Below, in pieces: positions 1-9,152 of a DNA stretch of 64,000 nt. Positions within the stretch are counted from its first letter, which is position 1. Each line of letters begins with the position of its first letter. Made by a program: the position numbers and the translations under genes. The DNA comes from Bacillota bacterium (lineage in GTDB: Bacteria; Bacillota; Sulfobacillia; DUSP01; JBFMCS01), in NCBI GenBank assembly GCA_040754315.1, contig JBFMCS010000027.1:1-64000 (forward strand), read 5' to 3'. The notes beneath the pieces are model-generated. The model was not told where the DNA came from, did no database searches, and saw only the letters and a program-made list of their open reading frames with translations.

Positions 1-58
1 AATACAGCTTCGACAAGACTACGGCCATGTGACTACGTTTTAATACCTCAGCAGTACC

Positions 59-106
59 GCAAAATCTCCTGTAACCGCAACGGTTTCGGGAGATTTTGCC
101 CCTTTT
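59..106. terminator. Strong hairpin followed by a short T run
   Basis: An 11-bp stem (GCAAAATCTCC with GGAGATTTTGC) encloses a roughly 18-nt loop and is followed by CCTTTT. It most likely ends transcription of a gene lying to the left of the window. The stem is nearly symmetrical, so it could also work leftwards. Confidence 0.55.
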
Positions 107-139
107 ATCTGTTAAACTCGGGTTATAACGCAGGGAAGG

Positions 140-180
140 CCGCATTCCTCCCAGGGTTAAAGACCCTGGGCTTCCTGCGG
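140..180. other. Nested hairpin, no T run
   Basis: CCCAGGG pairs with CCCTGGG, and outside that CCGCA pairs with TGCGG. No uridine tract follows, so its function is unclear. It lies between the preceding terminator and the metE promoter and may be a leftover of the upstream gene's 3' end. Confidence 0.3.
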
Positions 181-255
181 CCGAATATCGTGAAGAAGGA
201 CAGAGGCTGAGCCTCGCTTCTTCTTGGGGGCCCCCTCCTCTTCGGTATGCCCCGA

Positions 256-285
256 TTGACACAGGGCGACAACGAGTGCTAGTAT
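256..285 (+). promoter_or_regulatory. Sigma-A promoter for the SAM riboswitch transcript
   Basis: TTGACA (256-261), an 18-bp spacer and TAGTAT (280-285) give a near-consensus housekeeping promoter. It begins about 30 bp before the SAM riboswitch and is the only good promoter seen in front of it. Confidence 0.65.
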
Positions 286-317
286 GTACGTGAAAAACCA
301 CATAGCATTATAACACT

Positions 318-457
318 GCTCATCATGAGAAGACGGAGGGGTCTGGCCCGATGAAGTCTCGGCAACCGGCGGCTAATCTGCAGCGGTGCCACACCCAGCA
401 GAAGTGTTATATTGGGCCGAAAGCCCACTATAATTCCAATTCTGGCGGATGAGAACG
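318..457 (+). promoter_or_regulatory. SAM-I riboswitch (S-box) aptamer
   Basis: The conserved S-box core is readable: the P1 5' strand CTCATCATGAGA, the GGAGGG-TCTGGCCCGATGAA block, CGGCAACC, and the closing strand GCGGATGAGAACG. The stretch GGGCCGAAAGCCCA inside is a stable side helix. In Bacillota this RNA senses S-adenosylmethionine and switches off methionine and SAM synthesis genes. Here it precedes a methionine synthase homologue and metK, which fits exactly. Confidence 0.9.
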
Positions 458-460
458 AAT

Positions 461-502
461 GGGTCTCTGTCCCAAAGGTTGGGCGGGGACCCGTTGAGTT
501 TT
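461..502 (+). terminator. Probable expression-platform terminator of the SAM riboswitch
   Basis: GGGTC...GTCCC can pair with GGGCGGGGACCC, followed by TTGAGTTTTA. The uridine run is interrupted, so termination strength is uncertain. Sequestration of the ribosome binding site downstream is an alternative mode of control. Confidence 0.5.
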
Positions 503-519
503 AGGGAGAGGGGTGCGAC

Positions 520-1539
520 ATGGCGCTACTTCCCCGGCTGCTTCCGACTGGTATCGGGAGCCTGCCCCACACCAACCCCCAGGAAGCAGTGAATTTCGTT
601 GATGGGTACCTCCGGGACTTCCCCTTCTGGCCCCAGCTGCCCAGGAGGAGTGACCGGGAGAACATGTACCACCAGTTCTGTCACGGCCTGCCAGGCTTTC
701 GCTGGCGGGATGGCAAGGGCGTCATAGACCTCAGTGACGCCGAAGAGGCCCTGGTTAGTTTCTACCAGGAATGCCTTGAAGGGACGCAGTCCGGTTACCC
801 CTTTTCGGGCTACGCCGCGGGGTTCGAGGTCTTTGTCCAGGGGGATCGGCCCGAGGCGCAGGCGGTGAAGGGCCAGGTGACAGGTCCCATAAGCCTGGGC
901 CTGTGCCTGGCTCAGCCCGACGGGAAGCCAGCCCTCTATAACGAGACCATAATGGATGTCATCAGCCGTCATGTGGCCAAGGTTGCCGCCGCGCAGGCGC
1001 GGGAACTCCTCCGCATGTCTCCGCAGGTGCTCATGTTCCTGGACGAACCCTACATCTCCACCTACGGTTCTGCCTACTTTGCCTACGGCAAGGACCAGGT
1101 GATAAACTACCTTACTCAAGCCGTGGAGGGCATACCGGGGATCAAGGGCATCCACTGCTGTGGGAACACTGACTGGGACCTGGTCATGAAAACCCCCGTG
1201 GAGCTGCTTTCCTTCGACGCCTACGACTACCTCGAGCAGTTCTGCCTCTACGGCCCGTCAGTGGCTCGCTTCCTCAAGGATGGCGGCTATCTTGCGTGGG
1301 GGCTGGTGCCTCGTTCCCCAGAGGCTGGGGTTGAGACCCCAGGCACACTCTCCGGCCGTTTCGACCGGGGGCTGAGTCTCCTGGAGGCCCGGGGGGCGGA
1401 CCCCCAGGATGTTCTGGGACGTTCATTCCTGACCCCGGCCTGCGGGTTGGGGGGGCTGGACATAGACCTGGCCCATTCCATATTTTCCCTTCTAGGGCAA
1501 ACCTCGGCCCATCTCCGGCAAAGATACATAACTGTTTAG
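520..1539 (+). CDS. Core-MetE-type methionine synthase homologue
   Basis: The 339-residue protein corresponds only to the catalytic C-terminal half of cobalamin-independent methionine synthase (UROD/MetE-like barrel). The zinc-ligand pattern is visible: His-x-Cys in GIHCCGN (about residues 214-220) and the late Cys in LTPACGLGG (about residue 307). Family members of this length lack the folate-binding N-terminal half and are known as core-MetE proteins, which take methyl groups from a methyl-corrinoid donor. The SAM riboswitch in front and metK 12 bp behind strongly support a role in methionine or SAM synthesis. The ATG follows GGGAGAGGGG at good spacing. The methyl donor is inferred, not visible. 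Confidence 0.75.
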   Translation: MALLPRLLPTGIGSLPHTNPQEAVNFVDGYLRDFPFWPQLPRRSDRENMYHQFCHGLPGFRWRDGKGVIDLSDAEEALVSFYQECLEGTQSGYPFSGYAAGFEVFVQGDRPEAQAVKGQVTGPISLGLCLAQPDGKPALYNETIMDVISRHVAKVAAAQARELLRMSPQVLMFLDEPYISTYGSAYFAYGKDQVINYLTQAVEGIPGIKGIHCCGNTDWDLVMKTPVELLSFDAYDYLEQFCLYGPSVARFLKDGGYLAWGLVPRSPEAGVETPGTLSGRFDRGLSLLEARGADPQDVLGRSFLTPACGLGGLDIDLAHSIFSLLGQTSAHLRQRYITV

Positions 1540-1551
1540 GGAGGTCATAGA

Positions 1552-2739
1552 ATGAAAGGAGACTACCTGTTCACGTCAGAGTCCGTCACCGAGGGTCACC
1601 CTGACAAGGTTGCGGACCAGATATCCGATGCCGTTCTCGACGCCATAATCCAACAGGATCCCATGGCAAGGGTGGCCTGCGAGACAACCCTGAAGACGGG
1701 CCTAGCGCTCATTGCGGGCGAGATCTCCTGTGACTGTTACGTGGACATGCCCAGGATCGTGAGGAACACCCTCAGGGAGATAGGCTACACCAGGGCCAAG
1801 TACGGTTTTGACGCCGATACCTGTGCCGTGCTCACCTCCATAGACGAGCAGTCCCCGGACATAGCCCTGGGGGTGGACAACTCCCTGGAGTGCAAGGAAA
1901 ATGCCGCCGATTGCGAGGAAGACTCCCAAGGTGCTGGCGACCAGGGCATGATGTTTGGCTTCGCCTGCACCGAGACGCCCACCCTCATGCCCATGCCCAT
2001 ATACCTGGCCCACCGGTTGGCCAGGCGGCTTAGCGAGGTAAGGAAGACCAATACCCTGCCCTACCTGCGACCGGACGGGAAGACCCAGGTTACCATAGAG
2101 TACCGGGATGGAAAGCCCGTGCGAGTACACGCACTGGTAGTATCGGCCCAGCACAAGCCGGACGTATCCCTGGACACCCTCCGGGCGGATATCCGGGAGC
2201 AGGTCATCATTCCTGTGGTTCCGGCTGAGCTCCTGGATGATGCCACGAAGTACTTCATAAACCCCACGGGCCGCTTCGTCATGGGCGGGCCCCAGGCTGA
2301 CGCAGGCCTGACGGGCCGGAAGATCATTGTGGACACCTACGGTGGTTACGCCAGGCACGGTGGGGGGTGCTTCTCTGGCAAGGACTCGACCAAGGTGGAC
2401 CGGACCGGTTCCTACGCAGCCCGCTATGTGGCGAAGAACATAGTTCATGCGGGCCTGGCCCAGAAGTGTGAGGTTCAGGTGGCTTACGTCATAGGCGTGG
2501 CCCGGCCTGTCAGCCTCATGGTGGAGACCTTCGGCACCGGATTGGTGCCGGATACCAGGTTCACCCAGGTTGTGATGGAGAACTTCGACTTGAGGCCTAG
2601 GTCTATCATCAGGGAATTCGATCTCAGGAGGCCTATTTTCCGCCAGGTTGCTGTATACGGCCACTTCGGCAGGGATGACTTGGACCTCCCCTGGGAGAGG
2701 ACCGATAGGGCCGAGACGCTAAGAGCTTGTTGTGGCTGA
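1552..2739 (+). CDS. metK: S-adenosylmethionine synthetase
   Basis: This protein makes SAM from ATP and methionine in the cytosol. The 395-residue length is standard. It opens with the N-terminal signature [20 protein letters not shown], has the GAGDQG hexapeptide near residue 126, and near residue 268 has the phosphate loop as [15 protein letters not shown], where the more usual form is GGGAFSGKDPTKVDR. It is co-transcribed with the MetE homologue under the same SAM riboswitch, so its product feeds back on its own operon. The start ATG follows GGGAGGTCATAGA. No damage is seen. Confidence 0.97.
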   Translation: MKGDYLFTSESVTEGHPDKVADQISDAVLDAIIQQDPMARVACETTLKTGLALIAGEISCDCYVDMPRIVRNTLREIGYTRAKYGFDADTCAVLTSIDEQSPDIALGVDNSLECKENAADCEEDSQGAGDQGMMFGFACTETPTLMPMPIYLAHRLARRLSEVRKTNTLPYLRPDGKTQVTIEYRDGKPVRVHALVVSAQHKPDVSLDTLRADIREQVIIPVVPAELLDDATKYFINPTGRFVMGGPQADAGLTGRKIIVDTYGGYARHGGGCFSGKDSTKVDRTGSYAARYVAKNIVHAGLAQKCEVQVAYVIGVARPVSLMVETFGTGLVPDTRFTQVVMENFDLRPRSIIREFDLRRPIFRQVAVYGHFGRDDLDLPWERTDRAETLRACCG

Positions 2740-2907
2740 GTGCGGCTGTCTCTCCGGTATCCCGGAGGATGCCTGGCGCCAGCATAGAAGGCCTGCAGTA
2801 ACCTTGCGCCCAGGACCAGGTGAAGGGAATGGGATACGGACCGGGTGGGATAGGTAGGTATCTGGATTCAAGTCATGCACCATGCGGGCCGGATGGGGGT
2901 TTGCCCA

Positions 2908-4569
2908 GTGAAGCCACTGGAGGTTTACTCCATGTGCGTTGCCATCGTGGGCCTGGGGCTCCTGGCGGTCTTGTGCCTGAGGGCGCCCCCGCCGCAGGCG
3001 GGGACCTTCGCCATATTCGTGGCCATGGCGGTGCTCACCGAGGCTGCCGTAATAAAGCTGCCCAACGGGGTCCGGACCAGTGTCACCTTCGCCCTGGTCT
3101 TCCCGGCGGTCTTCATCTTCGGCCTTCCCTGGGCCGCCACTCTCTACGCAGCAGGAGCGTTCTTGGGAGGCTGGGTTCTGCAGAAGCGGCCCTTTTCCGT
3201 GGCAGCATTCAACGCAGGCCAGTTCTCCCTGGCGGTACTGCTTGGTGGCTACCTCCATTTCGCCTCTGGCGGCAGTGCCTTGATACCCACGGTATTCCCC
3301 GCTATCTTCTTCGTCACCGGTTTCATGGCCTCAAACCACCTCCTGGTTAGCACATACTACTCACTCTTGAATCCGGGGAGGTACGGGGTGCGGGACTGGC
3401 TCGAATCCCTCATGTGGGATGCCCTGAACTACGCGCTCAAGGTGCCCCTGGGGTTCCTGGTATTCATCGTTCACGTGGATCTGGGCCTGGCGGGAACGGC
3501 GGCTATGTCCGCCTCGGTGCTGGCTGTGGCCAACCTCCTCAGGCTCCAGACGCTCTTGTCCGCAGCCAATAACCAGCTGAAGGCCATCCAGGAGGTCTCG
3601 CTAGGAGTCACCTCCTCCCTGGACCTTGAAAGGGTGTTCGAGGCGGCATCCGACGGCATTGTCCGGGTACTGGGAGCTGATGAGTGCGCCATTTTCCTGT
3701 GGGACGAGGGAAGGCAGCAGCTGACCCTGGCCTATGTTGAGCGTCCAGACCCAGACCTGTTCAAGGGCCTGAAGTTCAGGCTGGGTGAAGGACTGGTGGG
3801 ATCAGTGGCGCAGAATCGCAAGGCCGAGATCGTGGGTGACGTGCTGAAGGATCCCAGGGGTGGCACGGTCCCAGGGGACAAGTCACGTTCCCTCATGCTG
3901 ATCCCTCTCATTATCGGGGAGCGCTTGATTGGAGAGATCGTGGCGGGAAAGAACGAGCCCGGGGCCTTCAGGAAGGATAGCCTGAGGGTTATGGGCATCC
4001 TCTGCACCCAGGTTGCCGTGGCCATCGAGAATGCCTCCCTGTACTGGCAGACCAGGCTCCTGGCCATAACGGACGGGCTCACGGGCCTTTACAACTACCG
4101 CTACTTCGCAGCGCGACTCTCCGAGGAGATCAAGAGGTGCAGGAGAACGGGTCAACCCCTTTCCCTGGTCTACCTTGACCTGGATGGTTTCAAGGACCTC
4201 AATGACCAGTATGGTCACCTGGCTGGAGACCAGATCCTCAAGGAGGTGGCAGGGCTCCTCAAGCACCGGGTTCGCGAGAGCGATGTGGCCGTACGGTACG
4301 CCGGGGATGAGTTTGCCCTGCTTCTTGTGGGTACTCCGGTTGAAGAAGCCGCTGGTGTGGCGGATAGGCTCAAGCAAGATGTGGAGGCCCACGATTTTCT
4401 CGCATCCTTCCCCTCAGGCCCAGTTCGGATAAGGGTAAGTATCGGCGCAGCCACCCACCCGGAACACGCCATGGACGAGGTAGAACTGGTGAGGGCGGCT
4501 GATCGCGCCATGTATGCCACGAAAACGGGGATAAGACTGAAGGCTAATCTCCCGGATACCGATAAATGA
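2908..4569 (+). CDS. Membrane-bound diguanylate cyclase (GAF-GGDEF)
   Basis: The first ~220 residues form several hydrophobic helices. A GAF sensor domain follows (about 235-385), then a C-terminal GGDEF domain (about 395-550), which makes cyclic di-GMP from GTP. The active-site motif reads AGDEF, an accepted active variant. An RESD inhibitory site sits five residues before it, so product inhibition is likely. The membrane part resembles that of the two HD-GYP proteins encoded from 16.8 to 19.4 kb. Two starts are plausible: GTG at 2908 after GGATGGGGG, or ATG at 2932 after GGAGG. It stands directly upstream of the flagellar genes, suggesting control of motility. Confidence 0.88.
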   Translation: MKPLEVYSMCVAIVGLGLLAVLCLRAPPPQAGTFAIFVAMAVLTEAAVIKLPNGVRTSVTFALVFPAVFIFGLPWAATLYAAGAFLGGWVLQKRPFSVAAFNAGQFSLAVLLGGYLHFASGGSALIPTVFPAIFFVTGFMASNHLLVSTYYSLLNPGRYGVRDWLESLMWDALNYALKVPLGFLVFIVHVDLGLAGTAAMSASVLAVANLLRLQTLLSAANNQLKAIQEVSLGVTSSLDLERVFEAASDGIVRVLGADECAIFLWDEGRQQLTLAYVERPDPDLFKGLKFRLGEGLVGSVAQNRKAEIVGDVLKDPRGGTVPGDKSRSLMLIPLIIGERLIGEIVAGKNEPGAFRKDSLRVMGILCTQVAVAIENASLYWQTRLLAITDGLTGLYNYRYFAARLSEEIKRCRRTGQPLSLVYLDLDGFKDLNDQYGHLAGDQILKEVAGLLKHRVRESDVAVRYAGDEFALLLVGTPVEEAAGVADRLKQDVEAHDFLASFPSGPVRIRVSIGAATHPEHAMDEVELVRAADRAMYATKTGIRLKANLPDTDK

Positions 4570-4575
4570 GTCAAG

Positions 4576-4590
4576 GGCCCCTGCGGGGCC
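4576..4590. other. Short GC hairpin after the cyclase gene
   Basis: GGCCCC-TGC-GGGGCC follows the cyclase stop codon. There is no uridine run, so it is at most a weak terminator. It is directly followed by GCCGATTC, which looks like a flagellar sigma -10 but lacks a correctly spaced TAAA. Confidence 0.3.
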
Positions 4591-4642
4591 GATTCGGACT
4601 TTCCGGGGGTGAGCCAAGTTGAGTGAGATTGAGGCTGGGATC

Positions 4643-5050
4643 ATGGCTCGAAACTGTGTGGAGTGTGGCTCCCTTTTCTTGAGCGCCGGGCCCGGTCGCT
4701 GTCGCCGGTGCATGGAAAAGGAAGACCATGATTTTGAGAGTGTGCGAGCCTTCCTCCGTGGCCAACAAGCCAGTGCCACAGTAGAGGAGATTCACGAGCG
4801 CACTGGAGTGGACAGGGGCAAGATAGTCAAATTCCTAAGGGATGGCCGCCTCGTATCCGGCAAGGTAACGGGGGATGTCCTCTCCTGTGAGGTGTGCGGC
4901 TGCCCGGTGCACACTGGCAGGCTCTGCGAGTCCTGCCTAAAGGGGCTTCAGCAAAAGGCTGCCATGGCGCGTACCGACCCGCCTTCACCCTTCAGTACAG
5001 TGGAGAGGGTGCAAGGAAGAATGTATACCCAGCGGAGGAAACCAAGGTAA
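4643..5050 (+). CDS. yvyF: YvyF-family flagellar operon protein
   Basis: A small protein (about 135 residues) with two zinc-finger-like Cys clusters: CVECGSLF...CRRC near the N-terminus and CEVCGCPV...CESC near residue 95. Between them lies a short helix-turn-helix-like segment (EEIHERTGVDRGKIVKFL). This matches the YvyF (flagellar operon protein) family, found just before flgM in Bacillota, whose exact role is not settled. The start could also be TTG at 4619. ATG at 4643 is preferred because family members begin just before the first Cys pair. Confidence 0.78.
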   Translation: MARNCVECGSLFLSAGPGRCRRCMEKEDHDFESVRAFLRGQQASATVEEIHERTGVDRGKIVKFLRDGRLVSGKVTGDVLSCEVCGCPVHTGRLCESCLKGLQQKAAMARTDPPSPFSTVERVQGRMYTQRRKPR

Positions 5051-5231
5051 TCAGGAGAAAAAAGGAGTAAAGGGGATAACATGTGACCATGAAGCGGGCC
5101 AATCCCAGGCATGGCGCTTCTTGGCGCAGTGGAAGGCGATATCCGGGGCGAACATGTGCCTGTATGGATTTCGATAGTGATATACAGGGATCCAAGCCAA
5201 TCCCTGTGATGTGAAGGGGGCGTCACCCGTT
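5051..5231 (+). other. Spacer between yvyF and flgM
   Basis: No gene was found in these 180 bp. AAAAAAGGAGTAAAGGGG follows the yvyF stop. No convincing sigma-28 or sigma-A promoter was found, although one might be expected for flgM. Confidence 0.3.
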
Positions 5232-5537
5232 ATGATGGTCTCCAAGAGCCAGGTCTACCGTGTTCTTCAAGCATACCTGGAGAAGACCAGGCCAATGCCC
5301 GGGATGGAGAGCGAAAGCACGGGCAAGCCCGTTGCCAGCCGGGCAGACCGGGTTGACCTGTCAGCCGAGGCCAGGAAGATGCAGCGCTTCGCCGAGGCAT
5401 TGACCAGGACGCCGGACATCAGGATGGAGAGGGTACAGGAACTGAAGGCCATGATAGAAAGCGGCGGCTACCGTGTCAGCTCCGAGGATATCGCCGAGAA
5501 AATAGTCAACCGTGCCATAGTTGACGAGATGGTTTGA
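5232..5537 (+). CDS. flgM: Anti-sigma-28 factor FlgM
   Basis: A small acidic/helical protein (about 101 residues). The N-terminal part is expected to be disordered. The C-terminal sigma-binding region is recognisable in DRVDLSAEA (typical of FlgM), RVQELKAMIESGGY and the ending EDIAEKIVNRAIVDEM. FlgM binds the flagellar sigma factor and releases it when exported through the completed hook. ATG at 5232 is preferred over the upstream GTG at 5211, because AAGGGGG lies just before it and homologues start shortly before the SxVxRVLxAY segment. It heads the flgM-flgN-flgK-flgL chain. Confidence 0.85.
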   Translation: MMVSKSQVYRVLQAYLEKTRPMPGMESESTGKPVASRADRVDLSAEARKMQRFAEALTRTPDIRMERVQELKAMIESGGYRVSSEDIAEKIVNRAIVDEMV

Positions 5538-5551
5538 ACCTCTGAGGGGCG

Positions 5552-6058
5552 GTGTGGCAAGTGAAAGACATCCTGGCCGGGATGCTGGAAGTTCTTCAAG
5601 AACAGGCTAGAGTATACAATGCTATCAGGAGCCTGGCCGAAAAGAAGCAGGAGAGGCTCCTGGAGCGAGATATTCCTGGCCTGGAGAAGCTGGTATTGGC
5701 CGAGGAGATGCTCATCCTGGAATCTGGACGCCTGGAGGAGCGTCGCCAGACCCTATCCGGACCCCTGGCAGAAGGCTTGACCCTCTGTCCGGATGCCACC
5801 CTGGAGGACATGTGCCAGGCAGCCGGGGAACCATACGCTGGCGATCTCCGGGCCATTTCCCGGGAGATTAGTACGGTTCTCAAGGACGTATCGCAACTGA
5901 ACTCGCTGAACCAGGAGCTCATTGAGGCTTCACTCACCTATGTCAACTACTCCCTGGGTATACTCACGGGGGACGACTCCGGTACTCCAGTTTACGGTGA
6001 GACAGGTCTTGGCCACCGGTCCACAGACCAGTCTCGCGTGCTGGACCGGCGGTGCTAG
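5552..6058 (+). CDS. flgN: FlgN-family flagellar export chaperone
   Basis: A 168-residue, largely helical protein. The first ~140 residues show the coiled-coil heptad pattern of FlgN, and a conserved-looking stretch SQLNSLNQELIEASLTYV lies near 125. FlgN escorts the hook-filament junction proteins FlgK and FlgL to the export gate, and both are encoded immediately downstream. It starts with GTG after TCTGAGGGGC. The last ~30 residues look unstructured. Confidence 0.82.
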   Translation: MWQVKDILAGMLEVLQEQARVYNAIRSLAEKKQERLLERDIPGLEKLVLAEEMLILESGRLEERRQTLSGPLAEGLTLCPDATLEDMCQAAGEPYAGDLRAISREISTVLKDVSQLNSLNQELIEASLTYVNYSLGILTGDDSGTPVYGETGLGHRSTDQSRVLDRRC

Positions 6059-6072
6059 GGGGGTGAGCCGGA

Positions 6073-7467
6073 GTGAGGAGCACCTTCTTCGGGCTCGAGA
6101 CTGGTAGAAGGGCTCTCGATGCCCAGCGCAGGGCCCTTGAGGTAACGAGCCACAACATCGCTAATGCCACCACCGAGGGCTACTCGCGCCAGCGGGTGAA
6201 GTTCGCGGCCACGTCTCCTTACACCCTACCGGGGATTAACCAACCCTCGGGGGCCCTGCAATTGGGTACTGGAGTCAAGATCGAAGAGATCCGCAGGATG
6301 CGGGACTACTTCCTCGATGGCCAGGTCAGGCGGGAGAGCACAAGCCTGGGCCTGTGGGAGAAGACCCGGGACCTGTTGAGCCAGGTAGAGGTCATCTTCA
6401 ATGAACCCTCGGAGTCGGGGCTCAGGTCCGTTCTGGAACGGTTCTGGGCATCCTGGCAAGACCTGGGGAACAACCCGGAATCCTTGTCGGTGAGGGCCAC
6501 CGTAGTCAAGCGTGGCCAAGCGGTGGCAGACACCTTCAGGCATCTCTGGAACCAGCTTACCGAACTGCAGGCCTCACTCGACCGGGAGATAGCAGCCCAA
6601 GTTAGTGTCATTAATTCGCTGGGAGCAGAAATCGCCTCCCTCAACATGCAGATAGCTGGCGTCTCCGGCTCGGGCCAGCAGGCCAACGACCTGATGGACC
6701 GGAGGGACAGGCTCCTTGGCGAGTTATCCCGGATGACCGAGGTTAACGTCATCCAGGGGCCGAGCGACACCATAACCGTGTTCATCGCCGGCGGGAACCT
6801 TGTATCGGGCAACGCCAGCAACACCCTGGAGACCCGGGATGGCCCCGGCGGCCTCAAGATATACTGGAAGGGCCTAGATGTAGTGTTTTCTCCTCGCAAC
6901 GGAGAGGTTAGCGCGGTCCTCCAGGTGAGGGATTCCACCATCCCAGGCTTCAAGGACCACCTTAACAAGATGGCAATCGCCCTGAGGGACAGGGTGAATA
7001 ACCTGCACCGGGAAGGACGCGGCCTGGACGGCTCAACAGGACTTGACTTCTTCGTTCCGACCGCGGGAGCCTCCGGGATTGTGCTCACCTCAGGCATCCT
7101 TGGCGACTACAACAAGATAGCCGCTTCTTTGAGTGGGAGCGTAGGGGATGGCTCTAACGCCCTTCGCATAGCCCAGGTCTCCCAGGAGGCTCTCCTGGAC
7201 AGGACGACCCCAGGGGACTTTTACCGTTCGCTGGTGGCTGAACTGGGTGTAAAGAGCCAGGAAGCGAGCCGGATGTCCCAGAACCAGCGGGTGCTGGTGA
7301 ACCATCTCAATGACAGGAGAGACTCTATCCAGGGTGTGTCCTTGGACGAAGAAATGACGGAACTTATTCGCTACCAGCATGCGTATGCGGCAGCTGCAAG
7401 GTTAATCACGGCTCTTGATGAGATGATCGCCACCATTGTGAACCGTCTCGGTCTCGTAGGGAGGTAG
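6073..7467 (+). CDS. flgK: Flagellar hook-associated protein 1
   Basis: FlgK is the first hook-filament junction protein. The N-terminal rod/hook signature is clear (LETGRRALDAQRRALEVTS, HNIANATTEGYSRQRV), as is the C-terminal one (SLDEEMTELIRYQHAYAAAARLITALDEM), which forms the axial coiled coil. At 464 residues it is close to the shorter Bacillota versions. The GTG start follows GGGGGGTGAGCCGGA. Six bases separate it from flgL, so the two are co-translated. Confidence 0.95.
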   Translation: MRSTFFGLETGRRALDAQRRALEVTSHNIANATTEGYSRQRVKFAATSPYTLPGINQPSGALQLGTGVKIEEIRRMRDYFLDGQVRRESTSLGLWEKTRDLLSQVEVIFNEPSESGLRSVLERFWASWQDLGNNPESLSVRATVVKRGQAVADTFRHLWNQLTELQASLDREIAAQVSVINSLGAEIASLNMQIAGVSGSGQQANDLMDRRDRLLGELSRMTEVNVIQGPSDTITVFIAGGNLVSGNASNTLETRDGPGGLKIYWKGLDVVFSPRNGEVSAVLQVRDSTIPGFKDHLNKMAIALRDRVNNLHREGRGLDGSTGLDFFVPTAGASGIVLTSGILGDYNKIAASLSGSVGDGSNALRIAQVSQEALLDRTTPGDFYRSLVAELGVKSQEASRMSQNQRVLVNHLNDRRDSIQGVSLDEEMTELIRYQHAYAAAARLITALDEMIATIVNRLGLVGR

Positions 7468-7472
7468 GACCC

Positions 7473-8348
7473 ATGAGAATATCCCATAACATGATGGTAA
7501 GCAGGCTCCTTGCAGACTTGGAGGCCGGCAAGTCCCGCCTCTCCCGGTACCAAAGGATGCTATCCTCCGGGAAGCTCTTCGAAAGGCCCTCCGACGCCCC
7601 GGTACAGGTGGTCGAGGCGCTCAGACTCCAGAGTGCCATTGACCAGGCCCAACAGTTCATGAAGAACTGTGACGACGCCATCAACTGGGTGAAAGCCAGC
7701 GATTCTGCTTTAGGCAATACTGGTGATGTTCTTAGCCGGGTTAGGGAACTCGCCCTCAGCGCGGCGAACTCCACCATGTCCTATGAGGCTAGGCAGAACG
7801 TGGTGGCGGAGCTCAGGCATCTCCTTGAGCACATGATCCAGCTAGGCAACGGCGCTCACGGGGACCGGTACATCTTTGCCGGGCACAAGACCACAACTCG
7901 TCCCTTCGAAAAGGTGGGGGACAACGTGGTCTACCTCGGCGATGCGGGTGGTATTATACGAGATCTGGGTACAGGTGTCAGCATTCAGATAAGCGTGCCG
8001 GGGGACGGTGTCTTCATGGGGGTCTTCCCAGTGCTCCAGGGACTCATCAAGAATATCACCCAAGGCGATTTAATGGGCATTACCAGCAATATAGAGCAGT
8101 TGGATAGGTGCATCAACAAAGTCCTGGAGACCAGGGCGGAGATGGGCGCCAGGGGTAACCGCCTGGAGCTTACCAGGAACCGCCTCCTGGACATGGAGTC
8201 TAGCTTCACCAGGCTCCTCCTGGAGGCGGAAGGAGTGGACTATGCCAAGGTCATTACCATGCTAGCCGCAGAGGAAAACGCCTACCAGCTGGCCCTCAAT
8301 GCCGGCGCCAGGATCATCCAGCCCAGCCTCTTGGATTTTCTCAGGTAA
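7473..8348 (+). CDS. flgL: Flagellar hook-associated protein 3
   Basis: FlgL is the second junction protein. It has the flagellin-like N-terminus (MRISHNMMVSRLLADLEAGK...RYQRMLSSGKLFERPSDAP) and C-terminus (DYAKVITMLAAEENAYQLALNAGARIIQPSLLDFL). At 291 residues it is normal size for a compact FlgL. The ATG follows GTAGGGAGGTAGGACCC. It lies in one transcription unit with flgK and fliW. Confidence 0.95.
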   Translation: MRISHNMMVSRLLADLEAGKSRLSRYQRMLSSGKLFERPSDAPVQVVEALRLQSAIDQAQQFMKNCDDAINWVKASDSALGNTGDVLSRVRELALSAANSTMSYEARQNVVAELRHLLEHMIQLGNGAHGDRYIFAGHKTTTRPFEKVGDNVVYLGDAGGIIRDLGTGVSIQISVPGDGVFMGVFPVLQGLIKNITQGDLMGITSNIEQLDRCINKVLETRAEMGARGNRLELTRNRLLDMESSFTRLLLEAEGVDYAKVITMLAAEENAYQLALNAGARIIQPSLLDFLR

Positions 8349-8360
8349 AGGGGCCTTGAC

Positions 8361-8837
8361 ATGAAGATTCACACAGACAGATTTGGCCCAGTGGATGTGG
8401 ACGATAGCCAGGTTGCCTACTTTGACGAGGGGCTGGTGGGCTTCCCCGGGGCCCGTCGCTTCTACATCATCCGCCAGGACCCAGGGGTACCCTTTATGTG
8501 GCTTCAAGATGGACAGGATCCATCCTTGACCTTTGTGGTCATAGAGCCCGGGCACTTCCGGCTGGACTACTCACCGCGGTTGCCTCGGGATGACGAAGAA
8601 GCGTTGGGCTTAAAGGGATTTGAGGATGCCGAGGTCTATGCGCTGGTGGTCATACCCAGCGATCCTGGGCAAATGACCGCCAACCTCAAGGCTCCCATCA
8701 TCATCAACCGGCATACTCGGAAGGCCCGCCAGGTGATCCTGGATGATGATGAGTACACCATCAGGCACAAGATAATCGAGGAATTCCTGCATGCAGCTGA
8801 ACAGGGACTAAAGACAAGGAAGGGTTCCGGCAGGTAG
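8361..8837 (+). CDS. fliW: Flagellar assembly factor FliW
   Basis: FliW binds both flagellin and CsrA. When flagellin is scarce, FliW frees flagellin and sequesters CsrA so that flagellin mRNA can be translated. Family marks: [14 protein letters not shown] near residue 22, [13 protein letters not shown] near 50 and [20 protein letters not shown] near 110. The 158-residue length is typical. csrA and the flagellin gene are the next two genes, the standard Bacillota arrangement for this partner switch. Confidence 0.95.
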   Translation: MKIHTDRFGPVDVDDSQVAYFDEGLVGFPGARRFYIIRQDPGVPFMWLQDGQDPSLTFVVIEPGHFRLDYSPRLPRDDEEALGLKGFEDAEVYALVVIPSDPGQMTANLKAPIIINRHTRKARQVILDDDEYTIRHKIIEEFLHAAEQGLKTRKGSGR

Positions 8838-8857
8838 ATAGGTTAGGAGTGAACCTG

Positions 8858-9112
8858 ATGCTGGTACTCACAAGGAAGACCAACGAGAGGATCCAGATCG
8901 GGGACGACGTGGAGATCGTCGTCATCGACATTAAAGGGGACCATGTGAAACTTGGAGTGGAGGCACCTCGCCGCCTGCCTGTGTTTCGTAAGGAGGTGTA
9001 TGAGGCCATCAAGGCCGAGAACCTCAGGGCGGCCGATGTCCCCAGGCCTGAGAGGCTAGACCGGCTCAAGGAGCTCCTGGGGCTGAAAAAGCCGTCGCAA
9101 GCGGGACAATAG
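8858..9112 (+). CDS. csrA: Carbon storage regulator CsrA, flagellin translational repressor
   Basis: A small RNA-binding protein starting [22 protein letters not shown] and containing [25 protein letters not shown]. At 84 residues it has the usual Bacillota length with a C-terminal extension. The start was set at the ATG of MLVLTRK. A GTG three codons earlier overlaps the ribosome binding site TAGGAG, which is well spaced only for the ATG. In Bacillota CsrA represses flagellin translation, and the flagellin leader just downstream has GGA-rich hairpins suited to it. Confidence 0.96.
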   Translation: MLVLTRKTNERIQIGDDVEIVVIDIKGDHVKLGVEAPRRLPVFRKEVYEAIKAENLRAADVPRPERLDRLKELLGLKKPSQAGQ

Positions 9113-9120
9113 AAAAACGA

Positions 9121-9152
9121 GATCCCCGGCTAAAGCGCCGGGGTCTTTCTTT
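9121..9152 (+). terminator. Rho-independent terminator after csrA
   Basis: GACCCCGGC-type stem: GATCCCCGGC pairs with GCCGGGGTC around the loop TAAAGC, followed by TTTCTTTC. It separates the flgK-csrA unit from the flagellin gene. Confidence 0.85.

Noticed and set aside
4563-4595. TAAA and GCCGATTC resembling a sigma-28 promoter before yvyF
   Set aside because: The -10 matches six of eight bases, but the spacer is 21 bp instead of 14-16 and no other -35 fits.
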